Part shown: positions 8,092 through 15,917 of the stretch, piece by piece | How positions within the stretch are numbered: the stretch's first letter is position 1 | How the letters are laid out: every line of letters starts with the position of its first letter | Assembly: GCA_028714615.1 (NCBI GenBank) | Contig: JAQTMA010000014.1 | Location: 1 to 26,174, forward strand | Reading direction: 5' to 3' | DNA length: 26,174 bases | Origin: Anaerolineaceae bacterium | Lineage (GTDB): Bacteria > Chloroflexota > Anaerolineae > Anaerolineales > Anaerolineaceae | Program-made: the position numbers and the translations under genes | Notes under the pieces: generated by a model | What the model was told of the DNA's origin: nothing | Seen by the model: the letters and a program-made list of their open reading frames with translations, nothing else | Database searches by the model: none

Positions 8092-8607
8092 ATGGAACAA
8101 ACAATCCCAGTAAGAACTAGGTCGGGCAACCGGATTAAGTTTATCATCGGCGGCTTGTTGATTCTCGCTGCTGTGGTTTACTTGATCTATTCATCGACTC
8201 AGGCCAACGCTCAATACTTCTTGACGGTAGACGAGCTGAACGCCAAGGGAGCTGCAATCCTTGGCCGGGATGTGCGCATCTCTGGAGCTGTGATCGGCAA
8301 TACCATCCAGTACGATTCGAAGACATTGATGCTGAGTTTCAGTGTGGCAAACGTCCCGGGTGACAACAAGGAAATTGACGCCCAGGGTGGGTTGGCAGCC
8401 GTTTTGCATGCGGCGGTGATCGACCCTAACCGTACCCATCTGAAAGTCATCTATAACGGCCCCAAACCCGACCTGCTCCGTGACGAAGCTCAGGCGATTA
8501 TGACTGGAAAGATGGGCAAAGATGGGGTGTTCCATGCCAGCGAGCTGCTCTTGAAATGCCCAACCAAATACCAGGAAGCGGTCCCCAGCCAGGTGGCAGG
8601 AAACTGA
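8092..8607 (+). CDS. ccmE: Cytochrome c maturation protein CcmE, Cys-type (CxxxY)
   Basis: This 171-residue periplasmic haem chaperone receives haem from CcmABCD and passes it to CcmF. It has an N-terminal anchor (15-35) and an OB-fold domain with the family segment VIYNGPKPDLLRDEAQAI. Where classical CcmE has the covalent haem-binding His in a HxxxY motif, this protein has Cys156 (LLLKCPTKY, Tyr160). CxxxY variants are known from archaea and Desulfovibrio. ATG 8092 has GGAGG ten bases upstream; GTG 8086, four bases from GGAGG, is a possible alternative, and GTG 8065 lies before the site. It is the first Ccm gene of the operon. Confidence 0.92.
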   Translation: MEQTIPVRTRSGNRIKFIIGGLLILAAVVYLIYSSTQANAQYFLTVDELNAKGAAILGRDVRISGAVIGNTIQYDSKTLMLSFSVANVPGDNKEIDAQGGLAAVLHAAVIDPNRTHLKVIYNGPKPDLLRDEAQAIMTGKMGKDGVFHASELLLKCPTKYQEAVPSQVAGN

Positions 8608-8653
8608 CCCACTGCTTGACCGATTTTGGAACCAGGAACCACCGGAGAATTCA

Positions 8654-10711
8654 ATGGTAGCAAATTTTGGCTTCGGCGTACTGGTGATCACGTTCGTGGT
8701 GGCGCTTTATAGCGCTGGCGCTGCTGTTTACGGCGCGCTCAAGAACAGCCATACCTGGGTAGAAAGCGCCCGCCATGGCATGCTGCTCACCTGGCCGCTA
8801 ATCACTTTATCCGCCCTGAGTATCATCACTTTACTGCTCACCAACCATTTCGAAGTCCAGTATGTTTACGCCGTCACAAGCCGGGCGATGCCTACCTACT
8901 TGCGGGTAACCGCTTTGTGGGGCGGGCAGGCGGGCTCCTTGGTGTTCTGGAGCTGGCTCATGTCAGCTTTCGCTTCAGCCGTGACTCTGCGAAAATGGCA
9001 GCGCGACCGCGAGTTTTTACCCTGGGTGATCGTCGTAGCTTGCGTGACCCTGTCTTTCTTTTTGGGGCTGAGCATCTTCGTGGAAAATCCCTTCGTTCGC
9101 ATCTGGCAAACTCCGATGGGCCAACAGGTCACTTCTATGTTTGCTCCAGCAAGCGCCACCCTGCTTACCCCGGGTGACGGTCAAGGTCTCAACCCGCTGT
9201 TGCGCCACCCCGGCATGATCATCCACCCACCTATGCTCTACCTGGGCTTCGTCTCTTTCGTTATACCCTATGCCTTCGCCGTAGCCGCTCTGGTGACCGG
9301 GCGCACCGACGACCGCTGGATCCGCCTTACCCGTCGCTGGACGCTGGTCGCCTGGTTGTTCCTTTCTCTTGGGCTGCTGTTAGGTGGACGCTGGGCATAC
9401 GACGTCCTCGGTTGGGGCGGCTATTGGGCCTGGGACCCGGTTGAAAACTCCGCCCTGATGCCCTGGCTGACCGGCACGGCCTTCCTACATTCGGTGATGA
9501 TCCAGGAGAAGCGAGCCTTGTTTAAAAAGTGGAACATGGTGCTGATTATCCTGACCTACGATCTGGTCATTTATGGCACGTTCCTGACTCGCTCCGGTGT
9601 GCTCTCCTCCGTACATGCCTTTGCGCAGAGCGCCATCGGTCCGCTTTTCTTTGGCTTTATCGGCCTGACATTCGTCGTCTCGCTCGGATTGTTGCTCCAC
9701 CGCTGGAATGATCTCCGCGGTCAGGGGGAGATGACCTCATTGCTCTCACGCGAATCCGTCTTCCTGGGCAATAACCTGCTCTTCATGGGTATTTTCGTCG
9801 TCGTCTTTTGGGGCGTCAACTTCCCGATCATCTCCGAGTTGTTCACCGGACAAAAGGTGACCGTGGGACCCGAATGGTACAACCGCGCCACTGGTCCATT
9901 ATGGGCAGGATTGCTGCTGCTGATGGGTGTGGCTCCCCTGACCGCGTGGGGCCGTTCCACTGCTAAAACCCTGGGGAAAGCCATCTGGAAACCGTTACTA
10001 GCCTCCCTGGTCATTTTGGTAGCCATCATCGCGTTGGGTGTGCGCAATATCGGCGCATTGCTCGGGTTTTGGCTGGCCGCCTGCGCAGCCTGCGTTACGG
10101 TTTACGAATTTGCGCGAGGCGTTATGGCGCGCCACCGCCGCTCCGGCGAGAGCTTGCCCCTGGCTCTCTGGCGCCTGGCGGGACGCAACCGCCGTCGCTA
10201 TGGCGGCTATACCATCCACCTGGGCGTCGTTCTGGCTGCCATCGGTATCATTGGAATGCAATTCTTCCAGACCCAAACCCAGGGGACCATTCCGCAGGGC
10301 GGCTCACTCAAATTGGGAGATTACTCGATCACTTACCGTTCCCTGGCAATCTTCGATACAGCCGATGACCGGAATGTAGCCCGCGCTGTAGTTGACGTTA
10401 GTAAAAACGGCCAGTTTGTCGCCGAGTTGCACCCGCGGCGTGATTATTATTACGCTTCTCAGCAACCTATGACCATACCAGGCGTGCGGAGCACGATAGA
10501 GGACGATCTCTACGTGATCCTGGTCGATTGGGAGGACATTTCCACGCAGGGAGCAACCTTCAAGGTATATCACAACCCTTTGGTGAACTGGCTGTGGACG
10601 GGCGGTTTGATCTTCCTGTTAGGCTCGCTCATTGCTGCCTGGCCAGATCCGGAGCGCGAGCCCGAAGCAATTCAAGAAGCGCGGCGCAAAGCCATCCCTG
10701 GCCAGGCATGA
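8654..10711 (+). CDS. ccmF: Cytochrome c haem lyase subunit CcmF
   Basis: This 685-residue polytopic membrane protein takes haem from CcmE and ligates it to apocytochrome c with CcmH. The WWD haem-handling motif is WGGYWAWDPVEN (254-265). Other family blocks are LWGGQAGSLVFW (88-99), LLRHPGMIIHPPMLYLGF and FLHSVMIQEKR, which hold conserved histidines. A large C-terminal periplasmic domain (about 535-650) precedes a last helix. Length is typical. GGAG lies shortly before the ATG. It follows ccmE by 46 bases and precedes ccmH by 39. Confidence 0.96.
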   Translation: MVANFGFGVLVITFVVALYSAGAAVYGALKNSHTWVESARHGMLLTWPLITLSALSIITLLLTNHFEVQYVYAVTSRAMPTYLRVTALWGGQAGSLVFWSWLMSAFASAVTLRKWQRDREFLPWVIVVACVTLSFFLGLSIFVENPFVRIWQTPMGQQVTSMFAPASATLLTPGDGQGLNPLLRHPGMIIHPPMLYLGFVSFVIPYAFAVAALVTGRTDDRWIRLTRRWTLVAWLFLSLGLLLGGRWAYDVLGWGGYWAWDPVENSALMPWLTGTAFLHSVMIQEKRALFKKWNMVLIILTYDLVIYGTFLTRSGVLSSVHAFAQSAIGPLFFGFIGLTFVVSLGLLLHRWNDLRGQGEMTSLLSRESVFLGNNLLFMGIFVVVFWGVNFPIISELFTGQKVTVGPEWYNRATGPLWAGLLLLMGVAPLTAWGRSTAKTLGKAIWKPLLASLVILVAIIALGVRNIGALLGFWLAACAACVTVYEFARGVMARHRRSGESLPLALWRLAGRNRRRYGGYTIHLGVVLAAIGIIGMQFFQTQTQGTIPQGGSLKLGDYSITYRSLAIFDTADDRNVARAVVDVSKNGQFVAELHPRRDYYYASQQPMTIPGVRSTIEDDLYVILVDWEDISTQGATFKVYHNPLVNWLWTGGLIFLLGSLIAAWPDPEREPEAIQEARRKAIPGQA

Positions 10712-10750
10712 ATCAACAACACAATGGATGCTTAAGGAAACATTGACCCG

Positions 10751-11248
10751 ATGAAACGCCATATGCTTTGGTTTTTTTTCCTGCTGGCAGCCGCTTCCGT
10801 CCTTTTTTTCACCACGCAGGTAAAAGCACAGCAACCTACTCCACCAGTCACGGATGACCAGGTGAACGCGGTCGCCCGGGAATTATATTGCCCCGTTTGC
10901 GAGAACATTCCTCTGGATGTCTGCCCGACCACCGCGTGCGCCAGGTGGCGCAATCTCATCCGCTTGAAGCTGGGGGAAGGTTTGAGTAAGCAGGATATTA
11001 AAGCTTACTTTGCCCTTCAATACGGAGACCGGGTGTTGGCTACTCCCCCCGTGCGTGGGTTGAATTGGGCGGTCTATATTCTCCCTCCATTATTTTTCCT
11101 GGGTGGTGTAGCGCTCCTCATCTCAATCTTACGGCACACGAGAAAATCGCTTGCCCTGACTGAACCAACCCTACAGCCTCCGGTAAATGCTCAGCACGCG
11201 GACGACTATACCCGGCGCATCGAAGAAGAGCTGAAACGACGCAGCTAA
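10751..11248 (+). CDS. ccmH: Cytochrome c maturation protein CcmH
   Basis: This 165-residue membrane-anchored thiol reductase delivers reduced apocytochrome c to CcmF. It has a signal peptide (about 5-26, ending VKAQQ) and a redox motif LYCPVCEN (Cys47, Cys50), then the family sequence RLKLGEGLSKQDIKAYF...YGDRVL..PP. A membrane helix at about 102-123 anchors the domain. Two extra cysteines (58 and 63, DVCPTTAC) follow the redox pair, unlike E. coli CcmH. The protein lacks the CcmI/TPR extension; a short CcmI-like gene lies two genes on. The ribosome binding site is weak, suggesting dependence on upstream translation. Confidence 0.9.
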   Translation: MKRHMLWFFFLLAAASVLFFTTQVKAQQPTPPVTDDQVNAVARELYCPVCENIPLDVCPTTACARWRNLIRLKLGEGLSKQDIKAYFALQYGDRVLATPPVRGLNWAVYILPPLFFLGGVALLISILRHTRKSLALTEPTLQPPVNAQHADDYTRRIEEELKRRS

Positions 11249-11287
11249 TTCCAGTCTATTACGAGCCCATAGCCCGATGGAGTAGAT

Positions 11288-11857
11288 ATGACCGAAGTTC
11301 AAACCGAAATTATGCAGACACCCACATCCACCCGCCGTCTACCACCCTGGGTAATCGTGATCGCCTTCGTGCTCTTGCTTACCTTCCTGACCGTGCTCGG
11401 TTTGGGTTTGCAGCGAGCTCAACAGGGCCCGATCACCAAAGGCCAGCTCGTTCCCTCGATCGAGCTCACCACCTTTGAAGGCAAGCTTATGCAAACCAAA
11501 GAAATGTCCGGCAAAGTGATTGTGTTGAATTTCTGGGCCTCCTGGTGCAAACCTTGTGAGAGTGAAGCTGCTGACCTGGAAGCCGCCTGGAAGTTCTACC
11601 AACCGGGAGAACAGGTCATGTTCCTGGGAGCGGATTACGTGGATACCGAACCCGAAGCGAAAGCCTATCTGAAAAAATTCAACATTACCTACCCAAATGG
11701 ACCCGACCTGGGTACGCGCATTTCTCAAATGTTCCGTATTCGCGGTGTCCCGGAGACGTATGTTATTGACCGAAACGGTAAGCTGGCGTATATCCAGATC
11801 GGACCGTTCGCCTCACTGGACGAGATAAAAAACGTGGTCGATCCTCTGTTGAAATAA
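11288..11857 (+). CDS. ccmG: Thiol:disulfide interchange protein CcmG/DsbE (thioredoxin-like)
   Basis: This 189-residue membrane-anchored thioredoxin-fold protein reduces CcmH or the CxxCH motif of apocytochrome c before haem ligation. It has a helix at about 22-41 and then the AhpC/TSA-Redoxin fold with active site WASWCKPC (Cys87, Cys90). The cis-proline segment is RGVPETYVIDRNGKL. Residues around EPEAKAYLKKFNITYPNGPD match the DsbE insert. The start is preceded by GGAG. Neighbouring ccmH and ccmF make the assignment firm, although general ResA-type function cannot be excluded from sequence alone. Confidence 0.92.
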   Translation: MTEVQTEIMQTPTSTRRLPPWVIVIAFVLLLTFLTVLGLGLQRAQQGPITKGQLVPSIELTTFEGKLMQTKEMSGKVIVLNFWASWCKPCESEAADLEAAWKFYQPGEQVMFLGADYVDTEPEAKAYLKKFNITYPNGPDLGTRISQMFRIRGVPETYVIDRNGKLAYIQIGPFASLDEIKNVVDPLLK

Positions 11858-11935
11858 CCCAAGCGGGCCACCGGAGTCAAATATCCTTCCGACCGAGGTC
11901 CGTACCAATCAATTTGAAGCGGAGAAGTGTAATTC

Positions 11936-12484
11936 ATGGATTTAGGTTCCTTGCTTTTGATTGTGGCCGTGCTCGTCCTGGTGGGGCTCTTCATCAGTCG
12001 CCCATTCTTCACCCTGCAACCGTCAACCGATGAGGCTGTTGGCACTACAGACGAGCAGGAAAGCCAGCATTCCGCGTTAATGGCTGAACACGAGCGTACC
12101 CTGACCGCTTTGCAAGAGTTGGATTTCGATTTCGCCCTGGGGAAAATCCCACCAGAAGATTATCCGGAGCAACGCGCACTTCTATTACAAACCGGCGCCC
12201 AGGTTCTACGGCAATTGGATACATTCCAGGCCCAGACGCCTCAAGAGACCGCCGAAGACCGCCTGGAAGCAGTCATCACCGCGCGCCGGGCGGATGCAGG
12301 CCAGGATGGAAATATCAACCCAAGCATACCGGTGATCTCCACGGACGATGCCGACCTGGAACGCTTGATCCTCTCCCGCCGGCAGGCTCGCCAGGAAAAA
12401 ACCGCCGGATTCTGCCCGCGTTGTGGCAAACCTGTCCAGAAATCCGACCTGTTTTGTCCGAAGTGCGGCGCAAAACTTGCCTGA
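11936..12484 (+). CDS. CcmI-like membrane protein with C-terminal zinc ribbon
   Basis: This 182-residue protein has an N-terminal membrane helix (4-21), then a helical segment LTALQELDFDFALGKIPPEDYPEQRALLL like the N-terminal part of CcmI-type proteins, and a zinc ribbon with cysteines 160, 163, 174 and 177 (CPRCGK...FCPKCGAKLA). Classical CcmI has TPRs that hold the apocytochrome; none is visible here. The same LD-x(5)-GK-[IL]-P-x(3)-Y-x(3)-R signature recurs at the C-terminus of the next gene's product. AGCGGAGAAG lies upstream of the start. A role in cytochrome c assembly is inferred from position. Confidence 0.75.
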   Translation: MDLGSLLLIVAVLVLVGLFISRPFFTLQPSTDEAVGTTDEQESQHSALMAEHERTLTALQELDFDFALGKIPPEDYPEQRALLLQTGAQVLRQLDTFQAQTPQETAEDRLEAVITARRADAGQDGNINPSIPVISTDDADLERLILSRRQARQEKTAGFCPRCGKPVQKSDLFCPKCGAKLA

Positions 12485-12527
12485 ATCGCACCAAAATCAA
12501 CCATCCTCTCTTGAGACGATTGCCTGC

Positions 12528-14450
12528 ATGAATCCTTCCCGACCTTACCTCCCTTTCCTCGTTGCCAGTCTGCTGGTTGTTTTGCTATCCGCTTGTTCAC
12601 TTGCCGAGGATATCACCCCTCCCCCAGGTTTCCAGGAAGCGCCTACCCAGGCGCCGCCGACCTTTACCGACCTCACTTACCCTGTTTCCGCAGCGGACCT
12701 GGGCAGAGGAGCAACCTTATATGCTGAAAAATGCGCTCCGTGTCACGGCGCTACCGGGTTGGGTGACGGACCTCAAGCGGGCCAGCTCCCGGGTCCAGTA
12801 GCTGCCATCGGCACACCTAACCTGGCACGGGCATCGAAACCTGCGGACTGGTTTACCATCGTATCGATTGGTAAAATGGATAAATTCATGCCAGGCTTTG
12901 CCGGGAGCCTGGATAACCAGCAGCGTTGGGACGTTGTGGCATACGTATATTCCCTGAGTCAACCGCAAGATGCCATTGCCCAGGGTAGAGCACTCTACAG
13001 CGAGAAGTGCTCATCCTGCCACGGCGTTGATGGAAGCTCAGTGCCATCGGCTAACCTTTCGGAGAGCGCCGCGCAGAGCCAACAATCCTCTGAGAACTTG
13101 TTCCAGGCAATTAGCAGCGGCAACCCACCTGCCATGCCCGCATTTGCTAATGACATAAGTGAAGACCAGCGTTGGAACCTTGTTTCCTACGTGCGCTCCC
13201 TCAGCCATCTGATGAGCCCTGGTGTACTGGCTGTATCCGGAAACCAGCCAACTGTAATCGTAGCGACGCCGCCAACTGCGATAGCCACAAGCACGCAGGC
13301 AACACAATTAGCGGGTACTAGCAGTCCTTCGGCAGCTTCGTTCGTCGACATCTCCGGTAAGGTCGACAATGGATCAGCCGGAATCTTGCCCGCCAACCTG
13401 ACCGTTACCTTGCATGGGTATGACGCGATGCAAGAAACCCTTACTCAGACGACACCGGTTGCTCCGGATGGGACCTACCACTTTACCCAGGTGGTTAATC
13501 CCAGTGGGCGGGTTTTTATTTCATCGGTCAATTACAAAGGCACTACCTTTAACTCGGACGTATCCCACACTCAAGCAACTGGAGCTACCCCAATTGACCT
13601 ACCGGTGACGATATATGAGAGCACAACCGACGCGGCATCGGTGAAGATCGACCGAATGCATGTCTTCTTTGATTTTAGCCGTTCGGGCATCGTTCAGGTA
13701 GTTGAGCTGTTTGTAGCGTCAAATCCCGGGAAACAGGCCATCGTAGCGACTGCCCCAACCCAACCGGTCTTGAGGTTCCTGTTACCCAAGGGCGCCAACA
13801 ACCTTCAATTCCAGGATGGCACACTCGGGCAGCGCTACGTACAGACGGACAATGGCTTTGGGGATACTCAAACCATTCCCCCAGGCGACGGCACATACCA
13901 GGTGCTGTTCGCCTACGATCTGGCTTATGATCGCAAGCTGGATATCACTTTGCCCGTGACCCGGCCGGTGCAATCCGGGGTGGTCATGGTGCCGAAAGGC
14001 AACATCCAGGTAGTCGGCAACCAATTACAAGATGGCGGTGAGCGGGACGTACAAGGGACTACTTTCCACTTATATACAGTGGACAACCTGACCCCCGATA
14101 AACCGCTGACACTGACGTTGAATGGCGCTCCCAATCCGGGCACCCAAGCTTCCTTGATCAGCGGAGGCTTATCCCCCTCGCTGCTTATCGGAGTCGGTGG
14201 GCTGGCTGTCGCTTTGTTACTGGCCGGATATTGGTTTTTTCGACAGCGCAGGGTTTCCCCCACAGTTGAACCTATACCCGCCAGCTCGACTAGCGCCAAA
14301 CCCGATGCATCCGAAAATGCCGATACGCTAATCGATACCATCCTGGCATTAGATGATAGTTATCAAGCCGGAAAACTGCCTGAAGTCGCCTATCGCGAAC
14401 GACGCGCCGAGCTCAAAGCTCGGTTAGCGCAGGTGGTAAATCGGGGATAG
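12528..14450 (+). CDS. Dihaem c-type cytochrome lipoprotein with C-terminal membrane helix and CcmI-like tail
   Basis: This 640-residue protein begins with a lipoprotein signal (LLSAC, lipid Cys23). Two cytochrome c domains follow, with CAPCH (69-73) and CSSCH (161-165) and candidate axial methionines in MDKFMPGF and PAMPAF. A proline/threonine-rich linker and a carboxypeptidase-regulatory-like beta domain (about 262-350) lead to a second strand-rich domain (370-560), a membrane helix (about 557-580) and a cytoplasmic tail with the CcmI-like ALDDSYQAGKLPEVAYRERR. A reading frame extends upstream to 12423, but that would overlap the previous gene, and ATG 12528 opens directly on the signal peptide. 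It is likely an electron carrier or a partner of the maturation machinery; the exact role is unknown. Confidence 0.82.
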   Translation: MNPSRPYLPFLVASLLVVLLSACSLAEDITPPPGFQEAPTQAPPTFTDLTYPVSAADLGRGATLYAEKCAPCHGATGLGDGPQAGQLPGPVAAIGTPNLARASKPADWFTIVSIGKMDKFMPGFAGSLDNQQRWDVVAYVYSLSQPQDAIAQGRALYSEKCSSCHGVDGSSVPSANLSESAAQSQQSSENLFQAISSGNPPAMPAFANDISEDQRWNLVSYVRSLSHLMSPGVLAVSGNQPTVIVATPPTAIATSTQATQLAGTSSPSAASFVDISGKVDNGSAGILPANLTVTLHGYDAMQETLTQTTPVAPDGTYHFTQVVNPSGRVFISSVNYKGTTFNSDVSHTQATGATPIDLPVTIYESTTDAASVKIDRMHVFFDFSRSGIVQVVELFVASNPGKQAIVATAPTQPVLRFLLPKGANNLQFQDGTLGQRYVQTDNGFGDTQTIPPGDGTYQVLFAYDLAYDRKLDITLPVTRPVQSGVVMVPKGNIQVVGNQLQDGGERDVQGTTFHLYTVDNLTPDKPLTLTLNGAPNPGTQASLISGGLSPSLLIGVGGLAVALLLAGYWFFRQRRVSPTVEPIPASSTSAKPDASENADTLIDTILALDDSYQAGKLPEVAYRERRAELKARLAQVVNRG

Positions 14451-14454
14451 CTGT

Positions 14455-15159
14455 ATGATTGCAGTCCGTCACCTGATCAAGCGCTTTGGACCCAAAACAG
14501 TGCTGCATAACCTGGATTTTCAGGTGGATAGCGGTGAGTTCGTTGCTATTCTGGGTCCGAATGGGGCGGGGAAAACCACCTTATTACGCATCCTATCCTC
14601 TCTCTCCCGGCCGACGTTAGGGGATGTGCGTGTGGCCGGTTTCTCGTTGCCCGGCCAGGCGGCAGAAGTCCGCAGCCGGTTAGGGGTCGTGTCACATCTG
14701 CCCCTGCTCTACGGGGACCTGACCGCCGAAGAGAATCTGCGCTTTTACGGACGCATGTATGCCATCCCCGGCCTGAAAGAGCGGATTGACGAAGTTTTGG
14801 AGCTGATCGGGCTGGCCCCCCGCCGGCGCGACCTGGTGCGTACCTTTTCGAGAGGAATGCAACAACGCCTGGCCATCGGGCGAGCCGTGCTGCACGATCC
14901 AGAGGTGATGCTTTTCGACGAGCCCCACACTGGCTTGGACCAGGATGCCTGCGCCATGCTGGATACCGTCTTGCGCCAGGTAGCCGCTCGCGGGCGCACC
15001 GTGGTGATGACCTCGCACGACCTGGTCCGGGTTGCCGAACTGGCCGAGCGTTTTGACGTGTTGTCTCGTGGGGTGATCCAAGCGTCGATCCATCGCGAGA
15101 ACCTCGTCCCGGATGGGCTGCTGGGTTATTATCGCCAGGCGCTGGAGGCCGCTGGATGA
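14455..15159 (+). CDS. ccmA: Haem exporter ATP-binding protein CcmA
   Basis: This 234-residue ABC ATPase drives release of holo-CcmE from the CcmC complex. Walker A is GPNGAGKTT (34-42), the signature is FSRGMQQRLAIGRA (131-144), Walker B is VMLFDEP (151-157), and the switch histidine is in VMTSHDLVRV. Size and order fit CcmA. It starts four bases after the cytochrome gene stops and overlaps ccmB by four bases (ATGA), a classical coupled pair. Confidence 0.93.
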   Translation: MIAVRHLIKRFGPKTVLHNLDFQVDSGEFVAILGPNGAGKTTLLRILSSLSRPTLGDVRVAGFSLPGQAAEVRSRLGVVSHLPLLYGDLTAEENLRFYGRMYAIPGLKERIDEVLELIGLAPRRRDLVRTFSRGMQQRLAIGRAVLHDPEVMLFDEPHTGLDQDACAMLDTVLRQVAARGRTVVMTSHDLVRVAELAERFDVLSRGVIQASIHRENLVPDGLLGYYRQALEAAG

Positions 15160-15899
15160 CACCGCCACCTTCAGCGCCTGCCGCACTGCCAGAGGCACGC
15201 CCGAAGGCGAAAGCCGGCAGCCTGGGTACACCCTTTCTGCGGGCTATGACGGCCGTGGTCTGGAAGGACCTGGCTGCCGAGCTCCGTTCACGCGAGTTGA
15301 TCTCGGGTATGCTGGTATTCGCCGTGCTGGTGATCCTGATCTTCAACTTCGCTCTGGAACTGGATGCCGCCGCGCGTGCTTCGGTCACTTCCGGGGTGCT
15401 TTGGGTGACTTTTGTCTTTGCCGGCACGATCGGTTTGAACCGCTCAATGTCCATCGAGAAAGATCGCGGCTGCCTGGATGGATTGCTACTAGCACCCGTC
15501 GACCGCACTGCCATCTATTTCGGCAAAGCCATTGGCAACCTGGTTTTCATGCTGCTGGTTGCAACCATCGTCCTGCCGTTATACAGCCTGTTGTACAATC
15601 AGAATTTGCTCCAGCCCGGGTTATTGTTGGTGGTCATGCTAGGCTCGATCGGGTATGTAGCGATCGGGACCTTGTTGGCCAGCATGGCTGTTCAGGCGCG
15701 TACGCGCGATATGCTGCTCCCGATTTTGCTGTTCCCAGTGATGGTGCCTTTGCTGGTTGCGGCCGTAAAAGCCAGCAGCGGTTTTCTGCAGGCAGCTCCG
15801 ATGGATGAAATCCAGCCCTGGATCAACCTGCTCATCGTTTACGATTTGCTCTTCACTGCCGTTGCATTCATGGTGTTTGATTATGTGGTTGAAGAATAA
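15156..15899 (+). CDS. ccmB: Haem exporter membrane protein CcmB
   Basis: This 247-residue integral membrane protein, with about six hydrophobic segments between 48 and 242, is the permease-like partner of CcmA. The N-terminal amphipathic segment VVWKDLAAELRSRELISGML and the internal NRSMSIEKDRGCLDGLLLAP are characteristic of CcmB. The start codon overlaps the ccmA stop (ATGA). A proline/alanine-rich leader of about 30 residues precedes the conserved part, so a slightly later start is possible. Confidence 0.93.
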   Translation: MTPPPSAPAALPEARPKAKAGSLGTPFLRAMTAVVWKDLAAELRSRELISGMLVFAVLVILIFNFALELDAAARASVTSGVLWVTFVFAGTIGLNRSMSIEKDRGCLDGLLLAPVDRTAIYFGKAIGNLVFMLLVATIVLPLYSLLYNQNLLQPGLLLVVMLGSIGYVAIGTLLASMAVQARTRDMLLPILLFPVMVPLLVAAVKASSGFLQAAPMDEIQPWINLLIVYDLLFTAVAFMVFDYVVEE

Positions 15900-15917
15900 T
15901 ACAGAAGGAGTTAGAAC

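Noticed and set aside
8896..10573. Long antisense frames within ccmF and other Ccm genes
   Set aside because: They mirror GC-rich coding sequence of clearly identified genes and show no family features or ribosome binding sites.
14546..15514. 322-codon antisense frame across ccmA and ccmB
   Set aside because: Arg/Pro/Ala-rich translation typical of a shadow frame; ccmA and ccmB on the other strand are unambiguous.
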